Below are positions 18,916-28,078 of a stretch of 37,430 bases of DNA, in pieces. Every line of letters begins with the position of its first letter. Within the stretch, counting starts at the first letter, position 1. Made by a program: the position numbers and the translations under genes. The notes under the pieces are model-generated. The model was not told where the DNA came from, searched no databases, and was given only the letters and a program-made list of their open reading frames with translations. Source of the stretch: Mariniblastus sp. (lineage in GTDB: Bacteria; Planctomycetota; Planctomycetia; Pirellulales; Pirellulaceae); assembly GCA_022447555.1 (NCBI GenBank), contig JAKVBF010000001.1, forward strand, positions 480,408 through 517,837, given 5' to 3'.

Positions 18916-19791
18916 ATGCCCATCAAGAACGATTGCTACCACTTGGGCTGCCCTGTCTGGGCCTGCCCTGACTGGCGAGGGTCGGTTTATGCAGCAAATG
19001 CGAGGCGAGATTCCTGGCTCCGTGCTTACTCCGAGACGTTTAACTCAGTTGAAGGCAACAGCACTTTTTATGGCATCCCCCGTCCGGAAACGTTTCAACG
19101 CTGGGCCAATGAAACGGCAGACGGCTTCCAATTCTCGCTTAAATTCCCTCGCGAGATCACTCACGATCGCCAGTTGGTCAACGCTCGGGTACCCACCGAG
19201 CAATTTCTTGAAGGCTTGCAAGTTTTGCAGCAAGCCAAACGGCTGGGCTCGACGTTTCTTCAGTTATCCCCTCACTTCGGGCCTCAACAGTTCGGTGCGC
19301 TAAAAAAATACCTACTCGGCTTGCCGAGGGAATTTCGGTACGCTGTAGAAGTGCGTCATCCCGGATATTTTCTGTCCGGGCCAGAATCTCAGCTAGACAA
19401 CTTATTAACAGAACTGTCGATTGATCGTGTTATTTTCGATTCACGGCCTCTGTACTCAAAACCTCCCGAGGACGAATACGAAGTTCAATCACAAAAACGC
19501 AAACCCAAAGTGCCCATTCGAACCCAACTAACCGGCCCGCGGCCGGTCGTTCGCCTAGTGGGACGCAACGATCTTGCCACTGTCGCTCCGTGGATTGAAG
19601 AATGGGTAGAACAGACGGCCCAGTGGATCGAAGCTGGCATCTCGCCTTACATCTTTACCCACACCCCCAATGATCGATGGGCACCGGAAATGGCCCGGAT
19701 GTTTAATGACTCATTAGCGAAGCGCCTAGCCCAAGTCAGCCCAGGTGTTTTTAATCATTATCGAGAGCAGCAAAAAAACCTGTTTGATTGA
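18916..19791 (+). CDS. DUF72 (YecE-like) protein
   Basis: 291 residues of the DUF72 TIM-barrel family, whose biochemical role is unsettled. Typical stretches are LGCPVWACPDWRGSVYA near the start, FNSVEGNSTFYGIP, FSLKFPREITH and YAVEVRHP. The frame is open from 18775, but the family begins close to the ATG at 18916. No strong ribosome site is seen at either. It sits between sulfatase genes read from the other strand and converges on sulfatase 3 with 25 bases between stops. Nothing suggests a shared function with them. Confidence 0.85.
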   Translation: MPIKNDCYHLGCPVWACPDWRGSVYAANARRDSWLRAYSETFNSVEGNSTFYGIPRPETFQRWANETADGFQFSLKFPREITHDRQLVNARVPTEQFLEGLQVLQQAKRLGSTFLQLSPHFGPQQFGALKKYLLGLPREFRYAVEVRHPGYFLSGPESQLDNLLTELSIDRVIFDSRPLYSKPPEDEYEVQSQKRKPKVPIRTQLTGPRPVVRLVGRNDLATVAPWIEEWVEQTAQWIEAGISPYIFTHTPNDRWAPEMARMFNDSLAKRLAQVSPGVFNHYREQQKNLFD

Positions 19792-19816
19792 GCCCTGAGA
19801 TTTTTGATTCCGCTCT

Positions 19817-21349
19817 CTACTCATACTTCCACTTAATGATCCACGGATCGTTCAACTCAGCCTGAATCGCTCTCATTTGATCCTGATACCTCTTGAGTAG
19901 CTCTTGATACTCTGGTTTCCCCGCCAGATTGTAGGCCTCGTCCGGATCGTTTTCGATATCGTAAAGCTCGAACTTGGGCCGGTTGATGTATTGGCCTACC
20001 GTTCGCTGACCATAGTTGGCATCCACCCCTTTTTCTAACTGAGCTTGCCAACTCGAAGCAGCCCAAAGATCGGATGCAAAGGGATAGTCCAACTTGTGGG
20101 CGATGTTCCATATCAGTTTAAACTTTTTGTCCCGAATGACCCGCATCGGGTAGTACATTTGGATTTCGTGGAAGGTGTGCGAAGCAAACACATGCCCGTG
20201 GTGCTCGGCAGTGGGTTCACTCAGGACGGGGATCCAAGATTTACCCTGATACTGGCGGAATTGATTCCTTCCGTCTCGATTCTCTTGCCCTGCCTCGCCG
20301 CGCTGCTCCCAAAACTCATTCGGGTCCTGCCAATCGGCTGGGCCATTTGTTTCATGATCTAAGCCGCCGGCAAAATCTAATAGCGAGGGGGCGATGTCCA
20401 CATGACTGATCAACGCCTCGGAGACGACGCCCCGCCGAGACTGATAGGGATCCCGCACAACAAACGGGACCTTAAGCCCGGGGTCGTAGACCGTGGTTTT
20501 GGCCCCCGCAAATGCCATCCCGTGATCGGCAGTAAAGACGATCATCGTGCGGTCGTATAAATCGCTTTGTCGGAGGATCTCAACAAGCCGGCCCAAGCCG
20601 GCATCGATCCTGGAGCAAGACTGGTAGTACTGCGCCAATTCCGAGCGACTTTCCAGCGTGTCGGGAAGGAATTTGGGAACGGGAACCTCCTCGGGCTTGT
20701 AAAACACTTCTTTGATATTGCGGTGTGAACCTTTGTTTTTCTTGTTGCCAAACAAGTTAGGCTTGAGCTTCAGCTCAGACGTTTCGTCGTTCCCCCCGCC
20801 CCGATGCGGATCAGAAGTCGCAAAATAAAGAAAAAATGGTTTCTCGCTTTTTTCAGTCATGAACGCTTGGCAGTTATCGGCCATCTGAACCGGATTGCGC
20901 TGATTGCCAGGAATCACTTCTTCAAAGTGATAAACAGACTCCGGAGCAACATGAAATTTGCCGCATCGCGCGGTTCGATAACCGGCACGGGCCAGCACCC
21001 GCGGTAGCGCCAAGCTGACCACGTTGTGATAGCTGGCAAATTTATGGAAGTGGTGTTGATGACCGTATTGCCCGTTCTTGTGGTTGTGAAGTCCGGATAA
21101 CACTACCGACCGACTCGCACTACAACTGGCCGTCGTTGCAAAGGCCTCATTGAATCGGGTTCCATCGCCCGCTAGCGCGTCGATATTAGGTGTCTGAGCG
21201 ACTTGATCGCCATAACAACCAAGGGTTTGCCCCTGATCATCGGTGATGAATAGAATGATATTCTTGTCAGCGAGCTTGGGCGTCTCACCCAAGACAAACG
21301 CATCGCTCAAGCTGCAGCTCGCCAAAGCCAATAAAAACAAAAGTCGCAT
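19817..21349 (-). CDS. Secreted sulfatase 3 (sulfoglucosamine sulfohydrolase-like)
   Basis: 510 residues with a signal peptide (about 1-18). TDDQGQTLGCYG gives the metal site, and C76 in ASCSASRS is the probable formylglycine residue, with Ala in place of the usual Pro of CxPSR. Resemblance in the GQYGHQHHFHKF region points to the heparan N-sulfatase (SGSH) group of family S1. GGAG at 21356-21359 lies six bases before the ATG. The CxA variant is tolerated by formylglycine-generating enzymes in known sulfatases, so it is probably active. Confidence 0.93.
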   Translation of the reverse strand: MRLLFLLALASCSLSDAFVLGETPKLADKNIILFITDDQGQTLGCYGDQVAQTPNIDALAGDGTRFNEAFATTASCSASRSVVLSGLHNHKNGQYGHQHHFHKFASYHNVVSLALPRVLARAGYRTARCGKFHVAPESVYHFEEVIPGNQRNPVQMADNCQAFMTEKSEKPFFLYFATSDPHRGGGNDETSELKLKPNLFGNKKNKGSHRNIKEVFYKPEEVPVPKFLPDTLESRSELAQYYQSCSRIDAGLGRLVEILRQSDLYDRTMIVFTADHGMAFAGAKTTVYDPGLKVPFVVRDPYQSRRGVVSEALISHVDIAPSLLDFAGGLDHETNGPADWQDPNEFWEQRGEAGQENRDGRNQFRQYQGKSWIPVLSEPTAEHHGHVFASHTFHEIQMYYPMRVIRDKKFKLIWNIAHKLDYPFASDLWAASSWQAQLEKGVDANYGQRTVGQYINRPKFELYDIENDPDEAYNLAGKPEYQELLKRYQDQMRAIQAELNDPWIIKWKYE

Positions 21350-21539
21350 ATCTATCTCCAGCTTGAGTCAGTCAGTTGATCCATGGCTGTTCATGATAAA
21401 CGACCTGCCTAAATAGAGCAGCCTATTTGTTGGAGAGTGATCCAAAATTCGTACGCCCCAAGAACGGCTCGATTTGACAGCTCTTGAAGCGTGTGGTCGA
21501 TTAAAAGCCTCGCTCCTTTTACTAAGCCCGGAAATACCG

Positions 21540-22706
21540 ATGCCCGTAAACATCATTAAAATGGTTTTCATTATCTTGCTAATCAACGGCTGGTCGTCCC
21601 TAGTCGGACAACAAGCAGGCTCTGAGCAGAGCGCCACCGCGTCAACTATCTCAGAGCAGCTCAAGTCGGCCGTCACCGCTTTCCAGCAAAAAAACAAGAT
21701 ACCGGGAATGAGCGTTGCCGTCGGTCAGAGGAATGAAACAATCTTTAATCGCGGCTTTGGTTTTTCCGACCTCGAAAACCGGGTGGCGGCAACCCCTCAA
21801 ACCGTCTACCGAACCGCCTCCATCGCCAAACCCCTGACGGCGATTGCGGTTTTACAATTGGTCGAACGGGGAGAAATTCAACTCGATCAGCCGATCGGTA
21901 ATTATTGCCCAGAGTTCCCTGAGATGGAAACGCCACCGACCGTCCGACAACTGCTTTGCCATCAAGGTGGCATTCGCCATTACAAAAACTCTCGTGAACC
22001 AAACGGAACTCGCTATTTTCCGACCTTGGCCGATTCGCTTAAGCTGTTTATTGAGGATCCGCTGTTGGCCCCTCCAGGCACCCGTTTTATTTACACGACC
22101 TACGGATACTCGCTTTTAGGTCGAGCTGTCGAAACGACTTCGGGGCAATCGTTTGACACTTATCTGCAGAGGCAAATCTTTGACCGGGCCAACATGCAAA
22201 CAGCGGGCTTGGATAACCTCTACCAGGTGATTCCCCACCGGACTCGCGGCTATGCCAAACTAGGAGAGCAGCAACACCGAGGACTGCCGCCGATCGTTCA
22301 AAACCAACTCAAACCCGGCGATGTGGTTAATTGCCAGTTGCATGACACCAGTATGAAAATCCCCGGTGGTGGCCTGATTTGTTCGGCCCTCGATCTGGTT
22401 CAACTGGGGGATGCGATGTTGAAGGATCAGCTACTGCAGCGCGCAACCCGCAATACAGCCTGGGCTCGGCAGGCGACTGCCGATGGGCGAACCACATCCT
22501 ACGGGCTAGGCTGGGTCATTAGTTCAGCGGATGCGTCACCGCGGGTCTCTCATTCTGGGGGACAAGCTGGCACATCGACTTACCTCATGATTTTGCCGAA
22601 GCAACAAATCGTGATTGCCATCATGGCCAACCTGCAAGGGGCTCCCTGCGGAAAATTAGCCGATTTGTTACGGCAAATCGTCGAAACCGCCTCACCATCC
22701 GACTAA
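21540..22706 (+). CDS. Secreted serine hydrolase, beta-lactamase fold (LACTB-like)
   Basis: 388 residues with an N-terminal signal segment (about 5-24). Class C beta-lactamase motifs are S94-x-x-K97 (SIAK), Y188-G-Y190 (the YxN-like position, with Tyr for Asn) and HSGG (338-341) in place of KTG. This pattern is that of beta-lactamase-related peptidases and esterases such as LACTB, not a true resistance enzyme. The frame begins 22 codons earlier at 21474, but ATG 21540 leads directly into the signal sequence. It diverges from sulfatase 3 with a 190-base gap. Confidence 0.88.
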   Translation: MPVNIIKMVFIILLINGWSSLVGQQAGSEQSATASTISEQLKSAVTAFQQKNKIPGMSVAVGQRNETIFNRGFGFSDLENRVAATPQTVYRTASIAKPLTAIAVLQLVERGEIQLDQPIGNYCPEFPEMETPPTVRQLLCHQGGIRHYKNSREPNGTRYFPTLADSLKLFIEDPLLAPPGTRFIYTTYGYSLLGRAVETTSGQSFDTYLQRQIFDRANMQTAGLDNLYQVIPHRTRGYAKLGEQQHRGLPPIVQNQLKPGDVVNCQLHDTSMKIPGGGLICSALDLVQLGDAMLKDQLLQRATRNTAWARQATADGRTTSYGLGWVISSADASPRVSHSGGQAGTSTYLMILPKQQIVIAIMANLQGAPCGKLADLLRQIVETASPSD

Positions 22707-23015
22707 CGTCAGCGAGCGATCTGAACCTCCACGCAGTATTCTTGTCACATGGGTGAGTCTTAGGTATCGAATCGCCTATTAGCATCAATGCAACCCGTCA
22801 GGCTCGAAAGCTCCGCTGGCTTTCTGTTTTCTCGCTCAGGGATATGTCCTTTAGCTTCCTCAGCCTCTCCCGAGTGATTGTTTTGTAACGACTACCGCGC
22901 CAAGCTAACAGTTTGGCGAACGGACTGACAGGAAAATTAAATAAGATGACTTGATTACTGGCCACGTCGGAGCCGGAGCGGCCTGTTGCCCTGAACTGTT
23001 TGTGACTCAGAGTGC
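22707..23015. other. Gap between LACTB-like gene and radC
   Basis: 309 bases between two convergent genes. No gene or RNA was recognised. The only structure is a small hairpin at 22806-22824. Confidence 0.4.
22806..22832 (+). terminator. Weak hairpin terminator candidate
   Basis: GAAAGC (22806-22811) pairs with GCTTTC (22819-22824) around seven bases, followed by TGTTTTCT. It lies 100 bases after the LACTB-like stop; the stem is short, so this is tentative. Confidence 0.3.
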
Positions 23016-23987
23016 TTAGTGCTCGGAAGGGTTGTCTTGGAACTGGCTGATGCTGATGCTGTGAAACGCGCCGAGCACGATGTGGTCCAGTACTTCGATG
23101 CCCAAGTGTTGTCCGGCCATTTTCAATCGATCGGTTACCTGAAAATCCTCCCGACTAGGTGAAGGGTCGCCCGACGGATGATTATGCACCAAAAGCAGAG
23201 ACATCGCCGAATCCTTGATGGCTGGTTTGAAAACTTCCCGCGGATGTACCAGGCTCGCATCCAGCGTTCCAATGGATATTTGGTGAGTATTGATGATTTG
23301 ATTTCTCGTATCGAGCGTCACAATGTGAAACTCCTCTTTAAACCCCTCGACAATCAGCCTGCGAAAATGACGCTCGCAAAACTGAATCGCATCGTCGGCC
23401 GAACAAATTTTAACGCGCTCGTCAGGTGCCAGGGAAAGCTCGGCAATCCTACGGCCCAATTCAATGCCAGCCATGATTTGGCAGTAAGCGGTGGTCGCCA
23501 CAACGGGGCTGGTCGATTTAAGCTCGGGCGGGCTTGCGGCGGGCAGCTTATCCAGATGTTCAGCATAGCGATTGGCAATCTTGACCCCCGCCTGAACGGC
23601 CGACTCGCCGGCGCGGCCCGAACGAATCAAAATCGCCAGCAATTCAGAGGTCATCAGATTCTCGGCACCGATCTTCAGTAATCGCTCGCGAGGTCGGTCG
23701 CTAGGTGGTGTCTCGGCGATACGAACGCCTCTGTTTTTTTGGGCCAGCCAACGGTTAAGATCGAAATCGCCACGATCAGGATTCCAATAATAACAACCTG
23801 TTTTCCAATCAGCGCCCGGCTCCCTGATCAGCCAGCCTTGGCTTGCCAGCTCGTGAACCACTTCTGTGAGGAAGGCTGCAGGCTGACTCGCTAACTGAGT
23901 CTTGAGATCATCGAGTCGGAATGCTGTTTGGTCGCGAATGATCTCAACGGCTTCTTGATATTCTTTGTGGTGTAGATGATCTGACAT
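23016..23987 (-). CDS. radC: RadC-family JAMM protein with N-terminal extension
   Basis: 323 residues. The C-terminal two thirds are RadC: a helix-hairpin-helix-like part (RERLLKIGAENLMTSELLA, about 100-118) and a JAMM/MPN domain with H268-x-H270 and D281 in HNHPSGDPSPSRED and an upstream acidic residue (E218/E219). Standard RadC has about 225 residues. Here about 85 residues precede it, with helix-rich sequence and a GWLIRE turn that look like a winged helix. RadC's biochemical role is still uncertain despite its DNA-repair label; the JAMM residues suggest a metalloprotease-like activity. The gene stands alone. Confidence 0.92.
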   Translation of the reverse strand: MSDHLHHKEYQEAVEIIRDQTAFRLDDLKTQLASQPAAFLTEVVHELASQGWLIREPGADWKTGCYYWNPDRGDFDLNRWLAQKNRGVRIAETPPSDRPRERLLKIGAENLMTSELLAILIRSGRAGESAVQAGVKIANRYAEHLDKLPAASPPELKSTSPVVATTAYCQIMAGIELGRRIAELSLAPDERVKICSADDAIQFCERHFRRLIVEGFKEEFHIVTLDTRNQIINTHQISIGTLDASLVHPREVFKPAIKDSAMSLLLVHNHPSGDPSPSREDFQVTDRLKMAGQHLGIEVLDHIVLGAFHSISISQFQDNPSEH

Positions 23988-24513
23988 GGAAGCAAAACCT
24001 TGTTCGACTAAAACGCCTCTACCGAACGATTTTGAGAACGCTTCGAATGGGCTCGCTCAAACGATAGCCCTTTGAATTTGAAGGGACCTCGTTTTTGCTG
24101 TTTCCAACCAAGCGGCTACCCTTCACATGATGACGCTCTCAAATTCGTTTGCAAATTTTTTTCGCTTCTGCTAATTCGGCTGATAGGCAACGAGCTCCTA
24201 AGATTTTGCAAAAGAATGGGGAGCCGCTGGAAACCCTTGCAAACTGTTTGGTTACGACGGCCAAGGTCATGGCTTTTTCAACAACGGCCGCAAGAACGGA
24301 AAACACAAAGAAACCATCCAGGAAATGGATTCCTTCCTCGTCGGAATCGGCTGGTTGACGGCCCGCAAGCAATAATCGTCGACTTGCCGCCGGCCCGCGC
24401 ACGGCCTGTTGTAAACGTCGATCGCAACGGAGTAGTCACCTGTTGAACCAATTTTAGGTCGCGATCCGCTTCTCGAGGCCCGTTCAGGCGCGCCGGAGTT
24501 GAGCGGCCGACCG
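23988..24513. other. Gap between radC and the S9 peptidase gene
   Basis: 526 bases with no intact gene. It contains the fossil C-terminus of an alpha/beta hydrolase (24202-24375). Longer open frames here (for example 24072-24446) lie out of register with the fossil and show no family features, so they are treated as chance. Confidence 0.55.
24202..24375 (+). pseudogene. Fossil C-terminus of a secreted alpha/beta hydrolase
   Basis: In this frame 57 codons up to TAA 24373-24375 read DFAKEWGAAGNPCKL, then FGYDGQGHGFFNNGR, then KETIQEMDSFLVGIGWL. This is the closing segment, with the catalytic histidine in GQGHGFF, of the acetylesterase/dienelactone-hydrolase-like family common in planctomycetes. 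Stops lie at 24181, 24184 and 24199 directly upstream in frame, no start is available, and I cannot find the body of the enzyme in any frame nearby. It is therefore a remnant of a deleted gene and not a functional small protein. Confidence 0.65.
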
Positions 24514-27500
24514 TCATTTTTTCGGTTGCTGTGCTTTTCGCTTTGCCGCTTTTTTAGCGGGCGCCTTGTCTGGTTTTTTTGCGGCCTGTTTTCCGGCCTT
24601 TGACTCGGCTACTTCAAAGCCGAACTCTTTCCCTTTGTCGACAGCCGGTATCCCCTTGGACATCCAGACCGGCATCGGTTGGTCCATCAGGTAATGATCG
24701 AAAAACTGCTGCATGCGACGGGCAAAATCAAGCCGGTTCTCCGGCTTCATGACCCAGTGAGGTTGACCGTTGTAGTTTAGCAACCATGCTGGTTTTTCGA
24801 GGCGCCGCAAAGCCACAAATAACTCGATCCCTTGGTACCAAGGAACCGCTCCGTCTTCGTCGTTGTGCAAAATAAGCAGAGGGGTGTTAATCTTGTCCGC
24901 ATGGAACACGGGTGAATTTAAAATATATTTTTCTCGATCTTCCCACAGAGTTGCGCCAATGCGACTTTGGGTCTTTTCGTACTGAAACATTCGGCTCATC
25001 CCGCTGCTCCAGCGAATCCCTCCATACGCGCTAGTCATATTGCTGACTGGAGCCCCTGACTCCGCGCAAGCAAACATGTCGGTTTGAGTGACCAAGAACG
25101 CCGTTTGATACCCGCCCCAGCTGTGACCCTGCATCCCTATTCGAGCCTTATCAACGAAACCCCGCTTCACCAAGCTCTGAACGCCTGGCAATATTGCATC
25201 CGCAGCACTTTGACCAGGAAAACCCGTCTTGTAAGGAATGTCCGGGATGAATAGCAAATACCCCCGACTGACATAAAAACTAAAGTTAACAATGGAACGC
25301 CCCGCCGCGGGCGCGTAGTAACGGTGGAGATTGTCCGAGTTACGTTCATAAAAATAAACCAGCATCGGGTATTTTTTAGTTGGGTCAAAATCATCGGGCT
25401 TGTAGAGGATTCCATCTAGTGCTGATCCATCGACGGAATCCCAGTGAACCAACTCGGCAGTCCCCCATGAGTATTCCGATTGCTGGGGATTTATTTTTGA
25501 GATTCGACTAATCGATTTCATATCCAGATCGCTGTACCAAAGGTCGGGAGCTCGACGAAAGGTGGACCGTGTCAGGAGGACTGCGTCCGAATCCTCGGCT
25601 TTCTGAAGTCCCGTCACATTCTCAGAAAGCGACAACAATTGACTCAGGGCCGGTTTTGAAGCGGGCGTCATGCGAGAATAGCCGCTGTCCTTGGTGGTTT
25701 CATCAAACATCGAAAGGACCATCGGTTCTAGCGGATCAATCGATCGCTGAAGCGGATCTAAGCGCACATACCGAAACCGCTTGGTCTGATCGCGGCCCTC
25801 TCCCTTGGTGAGGCACTGGGGTGGTGCCTGCCCCGTAGGGTCTAGCTGCCAAATGTCATATCGGTCATAGACGAGAACCGCCTCGTCGCTATCGAGCCAA
25901 CCGGCGACCCCGTAGGGTCGCGGGTCGGAGGGTGTGTCATGGAGTACGTTGTACAGCTCGTGTTCGATACCAGCGCTAATTTCAACGGGTAGATTTTCTT
26001 TATCCGTGAGGCTCGTTGACTTAGCAAACCAAGCCCGCTTGCCCGTATCCCACCAGAGAACAAACTTGCCATCAGGGGATAAGCGGCCGCCGGTCCTCCC
26101 TTTTTCAATCACCGATCGGGATTGTCCCGTATTTAAATCAACCAAGTAAGTGTCTTGATATCCGGGAATGTCCCATGACATAAGCTTGCGGTATTTTTCT
26201 TGAGAGGCGCCCACTGCCACGTTCGCTTTGGATCGCAAATCAATCGAAATATCGGGAATTTTTTTGGTCGCCAGTTGGATTATTTTTTTCGACTTCAAAT
26301 CATACAGAGCTCGGTAACTACGCTTTCGTTCCTGCTCTGCGCGGATTAACTGCTGGGGCTGCAACTGAGGGTCCTGCCAATGCCAAAGATCCAGCTTAGC
26401 CTTGGGCTCGCCGTCCTCATCGTCTGTTTTTTGTGCCGGCTTTGGGGCCGTACTAAAAAACAACCGACGCCCATCTTCGCTAAATGCCGGCGTCCCATTT
26501 GAGGAAACGGACCAGCCCTGAGGGATGCCCTTTGCTTCTGCGGAGGCGATCTCTTGAGCCTGCTTTTGGCCAGCTCGCCAATGATAAAGACTCCAGGAAG
26601 GTGTTTTGGAAGCGTAATCATCCCGGTTCGTGAGAAATGCTATCTCGTTCCCATTGTCATGAATGCTAAGGCCGCGGTAATCACCGAGGCCTGCCAAAAC
26701 CTGGGTGACGACGCCTCGCTTAAGATCCATTGCCCAGACGCCGTCGGCTGCCGGTTGGTCTTTGGCGGATGTACTAAAGATCAGTCGATTGCCCGGCTTG
26801 CTAAATTCGAAACTGACGACATTAGGAAACCGTTGCTGCACGCCTGTTTCCAAATTGTAGAGAACCAAAACGGAACCCGATTTTTTCTCTTTTTTCCCTT
26901 CTTTACCGGCGGGCTTGCTTGCCGCACTCGCTTGGCGATTCGTCGATTTTTTTTGGCCTGGCTCGTTTGAGACTTTACCCTCTGCCGAAGAGCTGGTCTG
27001 TTTGGATTTCCGGGCGCCTGATAAGGCGGGCCGCTTAGGGCGAGCAAGACCCTCAGGGGTCACCTCGAAGGTCTGACTGATTTTTGATTGGCTCCCTTTT
27101 ATGGTCGTCTCGGTGTTTTCCTTGCCTAACAAAAAAGCGACCCAGCCCGAATCGTCTCGAGGAAGTTTAAACGATGTTACATTATCAATCGTGGTCATCC
27201 GGCCCGACTGAAGATGCAATAGTCGCAATTGACTTTTTGGCATTTCTTCGGGCTTCTTTTTTTCTTTTTGTAGCTTCTTGACTAGCTCCTTGTTGGGCAG
27301 AACACGGAAGATGGCAAACTGGCTGTCGTCGGTGAAACGGGCACCCGAGCCGTCCGCAATAGAATACTCTTTATTGGATTTGGCGTGTCGGAAATTGAGA
27401 GTGCTGTTCTCTTTTCCGTCACGAACCGAGTACATCACCCAGTTTCCGTCTGGGGAGAGCTTCGATCCACTGAGCGTATTCCATCGATCATAATCGCGAT

Positions 27501-27612
27501 GCTCCAGCGGCCGGGTATCATCTTCCTGTCGAGCAAGAAGTGGATAGGCCGTAACTGAAAGACTAGTACACGCCAAGAAGAAAACAAAAACGGATCTGGA
27601 AAGAAATCTCAT
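24514..27612 (-). CDS. Secreted S9-family prolyl oligopeptidase-like peptidase
   Basis: 1032 residues with a signal peptide (about 5-27). A long N-terminal beta-propeller region carries WD/TolB-like repeats (SPDG, SEDGRR). The C-terminal alpha/beta-hydrolase domain has catalytic S831 (GHSWGGY), D920 (HNDEDGAVPW) and H952 (NGQPHW). The order fits family S9 dipeptidyl or acylaminoacyl peptidases, but the protein is longer than most, owing to a basic Lys/Ser/Ala-rich insertion (about 200-245) in the propeller and a Lys/Ala/Pro tail (about the last 28 residues). It likely digests peptides in the periplasm. No partner gene is adjacent. Confidence 0.93.
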   Translation of the reverse strand: MRFLSRSVFVFFLACTSLSVTAYPLLARQEDDTRPLEHRDYDRWNTLSGSKLSPDGNWVMYSVRDGKENSTLNFRHAKSNKEYSIADGSGARFTDDSQFAIFRVLPNKELVKKLQKEKKKPEEMPKSQLRLLHLQSGRMTTIDNVTSFKLPRDDSGWVAFLLGKENTETTIKGSQSKISQTFEVTPEGLARPKRPALSGARKSKQTSSSAEGKVSNEPGQKKSTNRQASAASKPAGKEGKKEKKSGSVLVLYNLETGVQQRFPNVVSFEFSKPGNRLIFSTSAKDQPAADGVWAMDLKRGVVTQVLAGLGDYRGLSIHDNGNEIAFLTNRDDYASKTPSWSLYHWRAGQKQAQEIASAEAKGIPQGWSVSSNGTPAFSEDGRRLFFSTAPKPAQKTDDEDGEPKAKLDLWHWQDPQLQPQQLIRAEQERKRSYRALYDLKSKKIIQLATKKIPDISIDLRSKANVAVGASQEKYRKLMSWDIPGYQDTYLVDLNTGQSRSVIEKGRTGGRLSPDGKFVLWWDTGKRAWFAKSTSLTDKENLPVEISAGIEHELYNVLHDTPSDPRPYGVAGWLDSDEAVLVYDRYDIWQLDPTGQAPPQCLTKGEGRDQTKRFRYVRLDPLQRSIDPLEPMVLSMFDETTKDSGYSRMTPASKPALSQLLSLSENVTGLQKAEDSDAVLLTRSTFRRAPDLWYSDLDMKSISRISKINPQQSEYSWGTAELVHWDSVDGSALDGILYKPDDFDPTKKYPMLVYFYERNSDNLHRYYAPAAGRSIVNFSFYVSRGYLLFIPDIPYKTGFPGQSAADAILPGVQSLVKRGFVDKARIGMQGHSWGGYQTAFLVTQTDMFACAESGAPVSNMTSAYGGIRWSSGMSRMFQYEKTQSRIGATLWEDREKYILNSPVFHADKINTPLLILHNDEDGAVPWYQGIELFVALRRLEKPAWLLNYNGQPHWVMKPENRLDFARRMQQFFDHYLMDQPMPVWMSKGIPAVDKGKEFGFEVAESKAGKQAAKKPDKAPAKKAAKRKAQQPKK

Positions 27613-28078
27613 ACGTTTGTGACCTGATTGAATAAGGTGGTTCTTCTATCCAAGATAACTAGAGACCGCCTGATCGCCATATCGGAAGCAGTCAGTTTGA
27701 ACGCTTTTCCAGCGAAACCCACTTTTTTGCACCCGAATTCGGCGCTACCCGTTTCGCGGGCCGCCGGCTGCAACTGGCCTGACAGGTTCCGGGCTGCGAT
27801 CTACCGGTCCGCCTTCATCGAGGGGATTGCGCATGTTCGAGGCTTTGAGGCTGAAATTCTGATTGGCCACTCTTTTTAAGACCAGCCCCCCCATATCGAT
27901 TCAAATCGATTCAACCCATAGGTCCGTTCTCACCGTTACAGGATCCCACATTCGTGGGAGAAGAAAACAGAATCTGCCGTCGCGAAACCGGTTTGGGGTG
28001 AACGTTTTTTAAGACGGGATGGAGCCTTCGAAATCAAAACCCTGATTCGTTTAAAAATCTAAACCGAAAGACCATACA
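27613..28078. other. Gap between divergent S9 peptidase and small secreted protein genes
   Basis: 466 bases that must hold two divergent promoters. No gene was recognised. Visible structures are a tandem 10-base repeat (27895-27914) and a short hairpin around CCCACATTCGTGGG near 27947-27960. Confidence 0.4.
27895..27914 (+). repeat. Tandem 10-base direct repeat
   Basis: ATCGATTCAA occurs twice in direct succession. It lies about 165 bases upstream of the small secreted protein gene and could be a binding site or chance. Confidence 0.5.

Noticed and set aside
21540-22706. Antibiotic-resistance beta-lactamase
   Set aside because: The YxN and KTG positions are replaced by YGY and HSGG, as in LACTB-like peptidases and esterases.
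24072-24446. 124-codon plus-strand open frame
   Set aside because: It overlaps the hydrolase fossil in another frame and has no recognisable motif or plausible composition.
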